From Acidobacteriaceae bacterium (GTDB lineage: Bacteria > Acidobacteriota > Terriglobia > Terriglobales > Acidobacteriaceae): a DNA stretch of 33,085 nucleotides. The stretch spans positions 1 to 33,085 of the forward strand of contig PMSQ01000042.1 in NCBI GenBank assembly GCA_003168355.1. Reading direction: 5' to 3'. Below, piece after piece: positions 1-9,324 of the stretch (position 1 is the first letter of the stretch; every line of letters begins with the position of its first letter). Both the position numbers and the translations under genes were made by a program. The notes under the pieces are model-generated. The model worked only from the letters and a program-made list of their open reading frames with translations, was not told the DNA's origin and did no database searches.

Positions 1-713
1 TTTCGCTGCTGCTGCGCCGCCCTCCGGGACGCGAGGCGTATCCCGGAGACGTGTTCTATCTTCACTCGCGTTTGTTGGAGCGCTCCGCCAAACTTAGCGA
101 TAAGAACGGCGGCGGATCCTTGACCGCGCTCCCCATCATTGAAACGCAAGCGGGCGACGTTTCCGCCTACATTCCGACCAACGTGATTTCGATTACCGAC
201 GGTCAGATCTACCTGGAAACAGATTTGTTCAACCAGGGCGTACGCCCGGCGGTGAACGTTGGTCTATCGGTAAGCCGCGTCGGCGGCAGCGCGCAGATCA
301 AGGCCATGCGGCAGGTTGCAGGAACGCTGAAGCTGGAACTGGCGCAGTATCGCGAACTGGCCGCGTTTGCCCAGTTCGGAAGCGACCTCGATAAAGCCAC
401 GCAGGCTCAGCTCAACCGCGGACAACGGCTGGTCGAACTGCTGAAGCAGAACCAGTTTTCGCCGTTGCCGTTCTCCAAGCAGATTTTGATCATCTTCGCC
501 GGCACCGGAGGATTCCTCGACGACCTGCCGGTGAATCGGGTGCGCGACTTCGAGAAAGAACTTTACGAGTACGTAGACGCGACCAACGCCGGCCTGCTGC
601 GCACGATCATGGAGAAAAAGATTCTCGACGACGCGCTGAAAGCGCAGTTGACCGATGTGATCAAGCAGGCGAAGCAGCAGTTTGTGGCCTCGCGGGAGGC
701 AGTAGCAAAATGA
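1..713 (+). CDS. atpA: ATP synthase F1 subunit alpha, 3' part
   Basis: This is the C-terminal 236 or so residues of the alpha subunit of F1, the non-catalytic nucleotide-binding subunit that alternates with beta in the cytoplasmic head of ATP synthase. The frame is open from base 3 to the stop at 711-713, so the gene begins outside the window. The first residues read [20 protein letters not shown], a near-invariant alpha-subunit stretch, followed by the [10 protein letters not shown] and [16 protein letters not shown] blocks and the [15 protein letters not shown] segment carrying the alpha arginine finger. The rest is the helical C-terminal domain. A GTG at 51 is internal and is not a start. 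atpG, atpD and atpC follow on the same strand in the usual order, so this is the distal part of an atp operon. Confidence 0.97.
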   Translation, partial: SLLLRRPPGREAYPGDVFYLHSRLLERSAKLSDKNGGGSLTALPIIETQAGDVSAYIPTNVISITDGQIYLETDLFNQGVRPAVNVGLSVSRVGGSAQIKAMRQVAGTLKLELAQYRELAAFAQFGSDLDKATQAQLNRGQRLVELLKQNQFSPLPFSKQILIIFAGTGGFLDDLPVNRVRDFEKELYEYVDATNAGLLRTIMEKKILDDALKAQLTDVIKQAKQQFVASREAVAK

Positions 714-714
714 T

Positions 715-787
715 AGTTCTCAGTTCCCAGTTCTCAGCGCAAACTCAGAGCCAAAGAGTTTTAACTGAGAACTGAGAACTGAGAACT
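715..787. repeat. Inverted repeat in the atpA-atpG gap
   Basis: The arms at 715-737 and 765-787 are reverse complements over 23 bases with one mismatch, separated by a 27-base loop. The right arm is itself three tandem copies of an 8-base unit, CTGAGAAC. It fills nearly all of the 82-base gap and ends 8 bases before the atpG start, where no Shine-Dalgarno sequence is visible. It could fold in the polycistronic mRNA. Confidence 0.75.
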
Positions 788-795
788 GGTTTCAA

Positions 796-1875
796 ATGCC
801 TAACATTCTCGACATTCGTCGCCGCATCCGCAGCGTGGTAAACACGCGGCAAATTACCAAGGCCATGAAAGTGGTCTCGGCCGCCAAGCTGCGCCGCGCG
901 CAGGACCGCGCTTTGTCCGCGCGCCCGTATGCGCTGATGCTGACGAATGTGCTCAAGTCGCTGGTGGCTCGGGCGGAGATTTACGATCCCGAGACGGGTG
1001 CGCCGAAGCATCCTTTGCTCGCGCAGCGCGTGGAGAAAAACATTCTGCTGATCGTGGTCACCGGCGACAAAGGGCTGGCGGGCGCGTTCAGTGCAAACAT
1101 TACCAAGGCTGCCAGCCGGTTCCTCGAGTCCAAGGCAGGGAAGAATATCGACATTGAGGCGATTGGCCGCAAAGGTCGAGACTTCTTGCGCAGGCGCTAC
1201 CCGGCGGCGTTGCAAACCCGCAGCCTGGTGGAGCTCGCGGAATCGCTGGAAGCCCAACCCGATGCGGCGGAGCGTGCCGGAGTGATACAAATCACGGGAG
1301 AGCATGTTGGGGTTCTCGGCAAGTTGGAATTTGCCCAATCCCGCGCTTTAGCCGAGAACGTGATTGAGCGTTATCGGCGCGAGGAAATCGATGCGGTCTA
1401 CGTCGTCTTCAACGAATTCAAATCGGTGATTGCGCAACGCCTCATCGTGGAACAGGTTCTTCCCATTGAGCACATTGGCGAGCCGGCTGTCCGCCTGGCT
1501 GAGGAGATGACGGAGGAAGAGAAGAAGCGCGCCAAGGAAGCAGCGATCAGCGCTGGAGTGGGCATGCGCGCTTCTGAGTCGGCGGGCGAGAAAGCCGCGG
1601 CGGAGTTCGGTACGGCGCAGGTGGATTATATCTACGAGCAGCCGCCGGAGGAATTATTCCGTGCGTTGTTGCCGAAATATGTTGCCATCCAGATTTTTCG
1701 CGCGCTGCTGGAGTCAGTGGCGGCCGAGCACGCCGCACGCATGACCGCAATGGATTCCGCAACCAGCAATGCCACCGACATGATCGACTCGCTGACGCTG
1801 GTGATGAACCGGGCGCGCCAGGCGAAGATCACAAAAGAGATTATCGAGATCGTGAGCGGCGCGGCTGCAATGTAG
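796..1875 (+). CDS. atpG: ATP synthase F1 subunit gamma (with an internal insertion)
   Basis: This is the central rotor shaft of F1, which couples proton flow through F0 to catalysis in the alpha3beta3 head. The N-terminal helix (IRSVVNTRQITKAMKVVSA, residues 11-29) and the C-terminal helix (residues 296-359, with EHAARM, AMDSAT and RQAKITKEI) are the conserved coiled coil. The core has the GDKGLAGAFSAN motif near residues 90-101. At 359 aa it is well above the roughly 290 aa usual for bacterial gamma. The excess lies mainly in residues 231-275, a charged Glu/Lys/Ala-rich stretch just before the conserved DYIYEQPPEE segment. The start at 796 matches the family N-terminus. No Shine-Dalgarno sequence is obvious because the preceding gap is filled by an inverted repeat. 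Confidence 0.96.
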   Translation: MPNILDIRRRIRSVVNTRQITKAMKVVSAAKLRRAQDRALSARPYALMLTNVLKSLVARAEIYDPETGAPKHPLLAQRVEKNILLIVVTGDKGLAGAFSANITKAASRFLESKAGKNIDIEAIGRKGRDFLRRRYPAALQTRSLVELAESLEAQPDAAERAGVIQITGEHVGVLGKLEFAQSRALAENVIERYRREEIDAVYVVFNEFKSVIAQRLIVEQVLPIEHIGEPAVRLAEEMTEEEKKRAKEAAISAGVGMRASESAGEKAAAEFGTAQVDYIYEQPPEELFRALLPKYVAIQIFRALLESVAAEHAARMTAMDSATSNATDMIDSLTLVMNRARQAKITKEIIEIVSGAAAM

Positions 1876-1950
1876 AGAAGAAGCAAATTGGCACTTGGTA
1901 TTTAGCCATTCCGAATTTTTGCGGGTGCAATCGGAACCTTGAGCGGCCAA

Positions 1951-1975
1951 ATGCTAATTGCCAGATGCTAATTGC
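1951..1975. repeat. Short direct repeats before atpD
   Basis: Two copies of ATGCTAATTGC (1951-1961 and 1965-1975) lie in the 116-base gap between atpG and atpD. The same gap has a loosely complementary stretch around 1888-1910, so it may be a decayed palindromic repeat. No gene or promoter is evident in the gap. Confidence 0.45.
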
Positions 1976-1985
1976 TGAGAGCTGA

Positions 1986-3434
<1,449 letters not shown>

Positions 3435-3445
3435 AGCCGATCGTT

Positions 3446-3853
3446 ATGGCAGATACTTTCCAACTCGAGATCGTCACGCCGGAAAAGAAGTTGGTGGACA
3501 CGGCGGCAACGGAGGTTCAGATCCCCGGCAAGAACGGGTATCTGGGCATTCTGCCGGGGCATGCGCCGCTTATCACCGAACTGGCGGTGGGCGAAATCAC
3601 GTTCCACGCCGGTGCTGAGCAGCAGCGGCTCGCCGTAGCCTGGGGATTCGCGGAAGTTCTGCCGGACAAAGTGACAATTCTCGCCGAGACCGCCGAACGC
3701 CCGGCCGAAATCGACGTGGAACGCGCCCGCAAAGCGAAAGAACGTGCCGAACAGCGTCTGGCCAGCGGCGATCCTAACGTCGACGTGGAGCGGTCTCTGG
3801 ATGCGCTCGCCAAGGCCGAGACACGGTTGGAAGTGGCAGGAAGTAAGAAATAG
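3446..3853 (+). CDS. atpC: ATP synthase F1 subunit epsilon
   Basis: This is the epsilon subunit (135 aa), part of the rotor foot. It binds gamma and can inhibit ATP hydrolysis. The N-terminal beta sandwich carries FQLEIVTPEKKLVDTAATEV and the GYLGILPGHAPLITEL block. The C-terminal part (from about residue 88) is the charged two-helix region, with alternating Ala, Glu, Arg and Lys. It closes the atp operon. The next gene runs toward it from the other strand and ends only 46 bases away. I see no strong terminator in that gap. Confidence 0.97.
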   Translation: MADTFQLEIVTPEKKLVDTAATEVQIPGKNGYLGILPGHAPLITELAVGEITFHAGAEQQRLAVAWGFAEVLPDKVTILAETAERPAEIDVERARKAKERAEQRLASGDPNVDVERSLDALAKAETRLEVAGSKK

Positions 3854-3899
3854 AAATCGAGTTCTGGAAGAAGCTAGCGGCCGCGTCGGCTTTTCACTC

Positions 3900-6800
3900 T
3901 CACGGCACATTCACCGACTCCCGATCCTCCGACGCCACACGCTTCACCGCCGCAGTGCGCTCTAACTTGTCCCACGCAAATCTCCTGCCTTCGAGCGCAC
4001 GCTTCAGGGTCTTGAACAATACCACCGAAAACAACTGGCGGTAGGCGAAGCGCTGCAACCACACCTGGCTCAGCAACCAGATGTCTTCCTTGTCATCGGG
4101 ACGGCGTCGTTCCAGCGCAAACGCCAGCGCCGACGCCAGGAAGTCAACCACCAGGAACACGAAGAAGAATGCCACCAGCTTGTGGAAGCTGGCCGGGTCC
4201 GTGGAATCGGGATGGAAGTATTTCTGGATGAAATACCAGATGGCTCCGAAGGCAAACATAATGTCGATGAGCGGCGAAACCAGCGGCAGCAGAATCTGGA
4301 AAATCACAATGTTCGGTAGCGCCACAAACCCCAGCGCTCCCTTGCGCGCGAATACTCCGCTGTGCTTGTAGACGGCCTGCAGAATTCCAAATGACCACCG
4401 AAAACGCTGGCGCATCAACCCATTCGCGTTGGTGGGCGCCTCGGTGTAGGCCAGAGCCATGTCTTCGTATTCCACCCGGTAGCCGCGGCGCAACAGGGCC
4501 ATGGTGAGATCGGCGTCTTCGGCGACGGTGTCCAGGTGGTAGCCGCCCGCCTCGCGTACCGCCGACACGCGCCATGCCCCGATCGCGCCCGGCACCACGC
4601 TGACCGCCCCGAAAACATCCAGTGCGCGCCGCTCGAAGTTCTGGCTGGTGATGTATTCGAGGGCCTGCCAGCGCGTCCAAAGATTCACCCGGTTTCCCAC
4701 CTTGGCGTTGCCGGCGATGGCGCCGACTCTGGGATTGATGAAGTGCGGCACCAGGCGAGATATGGCGTCACCGGCGATGATCGTGTCGGCGTCGATGCCA
4801 ACGAAAAGCTCCGCATCGTTGATGTGTTCGATGCCATAGTTGAGGGCTTCGGCCTTGCCCGAGTTCGCTTTCGTAAGGATAAGAACCCGTCCCGCAGCCT
4901 CTTCCCTGGCGAAGCGGGCGCGGGCCACTTCGAGCGTGCGGTCCTTGGAGCCGTCATCGATCACGATCACCCGCAGGTTCGGGTAGTCAGAGTTGAGTGC
5001 GGCGCGTACCGTTCGCTCAATCACTTTTTCTTCGTTGTAGGCAGGAATAAGTACCGCGACCTTCGGCCGATACGATGCGACTTCTGCCGGCTTGCCGAAG
5101 ATTTTTTCCTGCAGGCGGTCATAGACCGCCGCCGCACCGATAAATAACAAGCGCCCGGTCATCAGCAGGTCGCCGAGGAAGAATATCCATGTGATCCCGA
5201 TGATGCCCGCATCAAACAGCCAGAAGCCCAACCCGTCAAGCCGCGCCGCCCAACGTTCTCCGGTACTCAACGGTGCCATCACATCGGCTCTGGTTTTCCC
5301 AAACAACTCGTAAACCGGCGCAATCTCGAGCCCGCGGGCACGAATGCCCTCGATAATCATGGGCAGTGCCCGAACCGTCTCAGCACGATTGCCGCCGCCG
5401 TCATGCAGAAGCACGATGTTGCCGCAGCGCAGGTCACTGGCCCCGCAGGGCGGCAAGTGCGCCAGAACGTAGTTCGATATCTCCTCGGCAGTGTGTCGCC
5501 GGGGCTTGTCGCCGTTTCCCGTCCGCACGCTGTCGCTCCAATCGTTAGGGTCAATCCGGTTGCCAACCGTGATGTAACCCATGTCTTGTGCGAACGCGAG
5601 CGGACGCACCTGGTCGGCGGTGTCCGGTTCCTCGTCAATCGCGTAAGGCGGACGCAACAGCGTGACTCGAACTCCGATCAGACTGGCGAAAAGCCGCTCG
5701 GTCAGGTTCAACTCCACCTTCATGTAAGTCGAAGAAATGTTGCTCACGTCAGGATGGGTAAACGTGTGGTTGCCGATGCTATGACCTTCGTTATAAATGC
5801 GTTTTGCCAGGCCCGAGAACTTGTCGGTCTGAATGCCGATGAGGAAAAATGTTGCGGGAGCGTGCTCATGCTTGAGCACATCGAGGATCTGCGGCGTCCA
5901 CTCCGGATCGGGGCCGTCGTCAAAAGTGAGCGCGACCAGGTTGCGACTGTAACCGTAACGCGCCACGCGATACGGTTCGGGCAGGTTCTGAAAATTTTCG
6001 TCGGTGATCACCTTGGTGTTCGCATCGATGGTGAGGTCGCGAGTGCCGGGGGTGGGACGATCCTCGATGCGCAGAATCTCCCCCTGGCCCTCCATGTCCA
6101 CGTCCTGGCCGGGAGGCACGCTGCGCAGTTTGTCGGCGGCGCCGGCATCCCCCGGAATATCCCATACGCGCCACAACGACCGGTCCTCGCCGCCCAGTCG
6201 CCAAAGAGCAAAAGTCTGGATGCCCAGCGCCTGCGCGGCCCGCATGTGGTTCAGAGCCGTCACCGCATCGAGAAACCAGATGTCATGGCGAATGCTGCGC
6301 TCATCCAGATAACTGAAATGGGGGTTCAGCGCGTCATCGTCGAAAACCACATCTTCATCGGAATCGCGCGCTGCCAACCATGCTTCCTGCACGGTGACCG
6401 AACTGTCATGTGCGCCGGGAGGCAGTTTGCCCTTCTTCGGCTTGAGCACCCAGTCATAGCCATAGTTGGCGATGGCGCAGATTAGTTTTTCCTTGGGGAT
6501 GACGTTTACCGCGAACTTGAGATTGTCGACGAACCAATCCTGCGACGCCACCGGCCCAGCCGCCGCCCCAGGGTAGTGCTCGTCATAGTTCATGATGACC
6601 ACGCCGTCAGCGGGTGCGGCGATCCCCGCATAGTCGAACCCCTTGCTGTGTGGGGGCACGCTCACATACAGCTTCATCCCGCGGGCGTGCAAGTCCGAAG
6701 AAAGCTCGTTCAACAGTGCAACATAGCCCGGTTGTCCGGAATCGGGGAAAGCTTCAAAGTCCACCATCAGTCCATGAAAACGATCCGAAGAAAGAAACAT

Positions 6801-7433
6801 CCCCACCTGCTTGCGAAAAAGCGCGCGCGCGGCAGGATCGTTCAAGAAGCCTGTGATGTTTCCTATCCAGTTCGCCCCGTCAAAGTTGTTGACCATGGGG
6901 AAGACTTCCATGCTGTTGTCTTCCGCTTTCAGAAAAGGCATCACCCGGTCGTCAACGGAACGCACGTGATTGTTTTGCACCACGTCAAAAACTTTATTGG
7001 TCTGGTCGTCCACCGATTGCAGACGGCCGTCGGGGGTAAGCACGTGCAGCCAGTCGGGATAAAGCAGATCGATCTGGCGGGCAAAATCGCGCAGAGAAGA
7101 GAAGCTGGCGGCGTCCCAGGGAACGTAGAACGCCGCGCGGATGCCTTCTTCCTGGTTTAGTTTCACCTCCGAAGCGGGCAGCTTCGACTTGCGGTGAGAG
7201 CGGCTGGCCAGTTTTTTCTGGCGATCGCGGGCCTTTTCCTTCTCATTCTCCTTCAGCGCCTTGAAGGCGCGCTTCTGCGGTGAGAACAACAACTCGGGCA
7301 GGCGCTCGTCCCGCAGTGCGGTGTACACAAAGAAAATGATGAGCGCCGATAACACCGCGACCAGAGCGTCGACCAAACGTCTCAAGCGCTTCCAGCGGGC
7401 ACGTTGCGGATCGTAAAAGACAGGTTCGGACAT
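3900..7433 (-). CDS. Trimodular GH18-like / polysaccharide deacetylase / GT2 synthase fusion
   Basis: This 1177-aa membrane protein has three enzyme modules. A transmembrane segment at about residues 21-38 and a basic linker precede a GH18-type domain (about 95-430), with VDFE at 224-227 supplying the D-x-E catalytic pair. A NodB/CE4 domain (about 495-715) has TFDDGP at 503-508, HTFTH at 556-560, RPPY at 594-597, a DW pair at 631-632 and LLHD at 675-678, so the metal site looks intact. After a hydrophobic span (736-770) comes a processive GT2 domain with DDGS at 826-829, DAD at 881-883, EDAD at 972-975 and QRFRW at 1009-1013, then two or more membrane segments (1030-1107). By analogy with the separate PgaB (deacetylase plus hydrolase) and PgaC (GT2) proteins, I infer synthesis, export and partial deacetylation of a poly-N-acetylglucosamine-like polymer. 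The hydrolase and deacetylase modules should face outside and the GT2 module the cytoplasm. The substrate is unproven. Confidence 0.9.
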   Translation of the reverse strand: MSEPVFYDPQRARWKRLRRLVDALVAVLSALIIFFVYTALRDERLPELLFSPQKRAFKALKENEKEKARDRQKKLASRSHRKSKLPASEVKLNQEEGIRAAFYVPWDAASFSSLRDFARQIDLLYPDWLHVLTPDGRLQSVDDQTNKVFDVVQNNHVRSVDDRVMPFLKAEDNSMEVFPMVNNFDGANWIGNITGFLNDPAARALFRKQVGMFLSSDRFHGLMVDFEAFPDSGQPGYVALLNELSSDLHARGMKLYVSVPPHSKGFDYAGIAAPADGVVIMNYDEHYPGAAAGPVASQDWFVDNLKFAVNVIPKEKLICAIANYGYDWVLKPKKGKLPPGAHDSSVTVQEAWLAARDSDEDVVFDDDALNPHFSYLDERSIRHDIWFLDAVTALNHMRAAQALGIQTFALWRLGGEDRSLWRVWDIPGDAGAADKLRSVPPGQDVDMEGQGEILRIEDRPTPGTRDLTIDANTKVITDENFQNLPEPYRVARYGYSRNLVALTFDDGPDPEWTPQILDVLKHEHAPATFFLIGIQTDKFSGLAKRIYNEGHSIGNHTFTHPDVSNISSTYMKVELNLTERLFASLIGVRVTLLRPPYAIDEEPDTADQVRPLAFAQDMGYITVGNRIDPNDWSDSVRTGNGDKPRRHTAEEISNYVLAHLPPCGASDLRCGNIVLLHDGGGNRAETVRALPMIIEGIRARGLEIAPVYELFGKTRADVMAPLSTGERWAARLDGLGFWLFDAGIIGITWIFFLGDLLMTGRLLFIGAAAVYDRLQEKIFGKPAEVASYRPKVAVLIPAYNEEKVIERTVRAALNSDYPNLRVIVIDDGSKDRTLEVARARFAREEAAGRVLILTKANSGKAEALNYGIEHINDAELFVGIDADTIIAGDAISRLVPHFINPRVGAIAGNAKVGNRVNLWTRWQALEYITSQNFERRALDVFGAVSVVPGAIGAWRVSAVREAGGYHLDTVAEDADLTMALLRRGYRVEYEDMALAYTEAPTNANGLMRQRFRWSFGILQAVYKHSGVFARKGALGFVALPNIVIFQILLPLVSPLIDIMFAFGAIWYFIQKYFHPDSTDPASFHKLVAFFFVFLVVDFLASALAFALERRRPDDKEDIWLLSQVWLQRFAYRQLFSVVLFKTLKRALEGRRFAWDKLERTAAVKRVASEDRESVNVP

Positions 7434-7506
7434 GGAGGGCTAATCGTTTATCGTATGCCGCACGCGCCAGACGGTCAATTCTCGGCAGGACTGAAGGTAG
7501 GATCTT

Positions 7507-7594
7507 AGTTTGCGGAGATGCTCATGTGGGGACAGCCGCCCTCGGCTGTCCCGTCGAGCGAAGCTCGACAGCCTCTTCGTCAATGCCGCAAACT
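7507..7594. repeat. Dispersed double-hairpin repeat, copy 1
   Basis: An outer stem (7507-7515 with 7586-7594, nine bases, perfect) encloses two perfect hairpins: 7529-7538 with 7543-7552 (10 bp) and 7553-7559 with 7563-7569 (7 bp). The core 7513-7572 matches 16902-16961 at 58 of 60 positions. It lies in the gap between the divergent fusion gene and the GT-C gene, outside any coding region. Confidence 0.85.
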
Positions 7595-7685
7595 GTTATA
7601 CCACCCAGGACAACCCCGAGACAGGGTAGAGTTGACAGTTCACCCCGGATGCACTTTCTCAACCCGAGGTTGATCGCAAACGCGC

Positions 7686-7691
7686 TATAGT
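7686..7691 (+). promoter_or_regulatory. Possible -10 box (leaderless arrangement)
   Basis: TATAGT sits so that a transcript beginning 7 bases downstream would start on the GTG at 7698, and there is no Shine-Dalgarno sequence before that GTG. No convincing -35 hexamer is at the right distance: TTGACA at 7632-7637 is too far and the TTGATC at 7670-7675 is too close. This is inference only. Confidence 0.3.
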
Positions 7692-7697
7692 CTCAGC

Positions 7698-9122
7698 GTG
7701 CTGCAACTGCTGCGTAAGGATGCTCGATTCTTTCTTGCGGCCAGCTTGGCGGCGCTGGCGCTGCTGCTGCTCTTTGTTCTTCATTTTCCCGGCATTGTGG
7801 ACGATTCGCGGCTCTATGCCGATATCGCCATGAACTGGCTGCAGTATGGCGTCTACGGCATCAACGATTCCGGCCGCGTCGTTCCCACTCTCTCTCGCCT
7901 GCCCGGATACCCGGCGTTTCTGGCGGTGATTTTCACCATCTTCGGCTGGAGCAATTTCCGCGCAGTTCTGCTGATCCAACTTTTGTTCGACCTGGGCACA
8001 TGCTTCCTTATCGCAGATCTCGCACGCCGTATGCTTTCCGAGCGCGCAGCGAAAGCCGCGTTCCTGCTCGCCGCACTTTGTCCTTTCCTGGCCAATTACG
8101 CCGCCGCAGCTCTCACCGAGACGCTGGAAATCTTCTTCACGGCATTGGCGCTGGATCTAGCCGTTTGCGGACTCGCAACTCTTCGTGAATCCGCTTCTGG
8201 AGCAAAGCACGCGTCCGTGGTTTGGTTCGGATCCGGCCTCTCCATCGGCGCCTGCATCCTGCTGCGGCCGGACGGCGGAATCCTGCTCGCCGCCATAGCA
8301 GCATACTTGCTCCTGCTCTCTCTGCGGGGCCTTGTTGGAAAAAGACCAACCGCACATTCCGCGCTCCCGCTGCTTACCATTCTCCGCGCAGGATTCATCC
8401 TCGCCATCGCCGCGCTTGCTCCCTTAGCTCCGTGGACGCTGCGCAACCTGCACACCATGCACCGCCTGCAACCGCTCGCACCTCGCTATGCCAATGATTC
8501 CGATGAACCAGTGATGGCTGGCTTCAATCGCTGGACCAAGACCTGGCTCGCGGAATACACCTCCGTAGAGGAGGTCTACTGGAACGTCCCCGGCTCCCCT
8601 ATCGACGTCGCGCGCCTGCCGCGCCGCGCGTTCGATTCCGACGAGCAACGGCAACAGACAGCTCAACTCTTCGCCGACTACAACCAGGACCACGATGTAA
8701 CTCCGGAACTCGATGCGCGTTTTGCCGCGCTGGCTGCGGTGCGCATTCAGGCTGCACCCCTGCGCTACTACGTTTGGCTTCCGGCCATGCGCATCGCCGA
8801 CATGTGGCTGCGTCCGCGAACTGAGCTGCTGCCGTCCGACCCGCGCTGGTGGGAGCTCAATGACGACCGCCCGTGGCTCGCCGTGAGCATCGCCTTCGGC
8901 TTGATGAATCTAGCCTATGTCGGAGCAGCCGCCGCCGGCGTCGTGCGCTGTCGCGCACTACCCGGCATCGGACTTCTCGTTCTATTTGTGGCGCTGCGCT
9001 CGCTGTTTCTAGGCACCCTGGAGAATCCCGAGCCGCGCTACACGCTGGAATGCTATCCCGTGGTCATAGTCCTCGCCGCAGCGCTATTTCGCATCGCATC
9101 CATCGAAAACCCGCATGAATAG
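7698..9122 (+). CDS. GT-C family (PMT/ArnT-like) membrane glycosyltransferase
   Basis: This 474-aa polytopic membrane protein resembles the GT39/GT83-type superfamily, which moves sugars from polyprenyl-phosphate donors on the outer face of the membrane. The first hydrophobic helix (about 10-30) is followed by an acidic loop, IVDDSRLYADIA, where this superfamily has its catalytic Asp. The RLPGYPAFLAVIF segment next is typical of it. Several further helices follow, and the last part has NPEPRYTLECYPVVI, resembling the conserved ExRY region. The start is a GTG with no Shine-Dalgarno sequence; TATAGT lies just upstream. It is divergent from the polysaccharide fusion gene, which makes a role in surface glycans or lipid glycosylation plausible, but the substrate cannot be told from sequence. 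Confidence 0.8.
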   Translation: MLQLLRKDARFFLAASLAALALLLLFVLHFPGIVDDSRLYADIAMNWLQYGVYGINDSGRVVPTLSRLPGYPAFLAVIFTIFGWSNFRAVLLIQLLFDLGTCFLIADLARRMLSERAAKAAFLLAALCPFLANYAAAALTETLEIFFTALALDLAVCGLATLRESASGAKHASVVWFGSGLSIGACILLRPDGGILLAAIAAYLLLLSLRGLVGKRPTAHSALPLLTILRAGFILAIAALAPLAPWTLRNLHTMHRLQPLAPRYANDSDEPVMAGFNRWTKTWLAEYTSVEEVYWNVPGSPIDVARLPRRAFDSDEQRQQTAQLFADYNQDHDVTPELDARFAALAAVRIQAAPLRYYVWLPAMRIADMWLRPRTELLPSDPRWWELNDDRPWLAVSIAFGLMNLAYVGAAAAGVVRCRALPGIGLLVLFVALRSLFLGTLENPEPRYTLECYPVVIVLAAALFRIASIENPHE

Positions 9123-9324
9123 GCTCCCAAATGTGGAACCCCGTATGTGAAAAGCTGTATTCAAACGTTTTACGTTGCCCAACGCATTGAAGATTATGCT
9201 TGCCGATGGTGGCCGCTCAGTTGCACAATAACGCTCCAACAGGTCCCCAGGGTCGCGCGCTCGTCTCTAAATTTCCTGGGCAACACAATCGAATGTAACG
9301 CCCTCGTGGGTGAAGGAGCTCGCC

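Noticed and set aside
5403-6485. 360-codon open frame on the plus strand inside the trimodular fusion
   Set aside because: It is antisense to conserved CE4 and GH18 motifs of the minus-strand gene, with no recognisable domain and no ribosome site.
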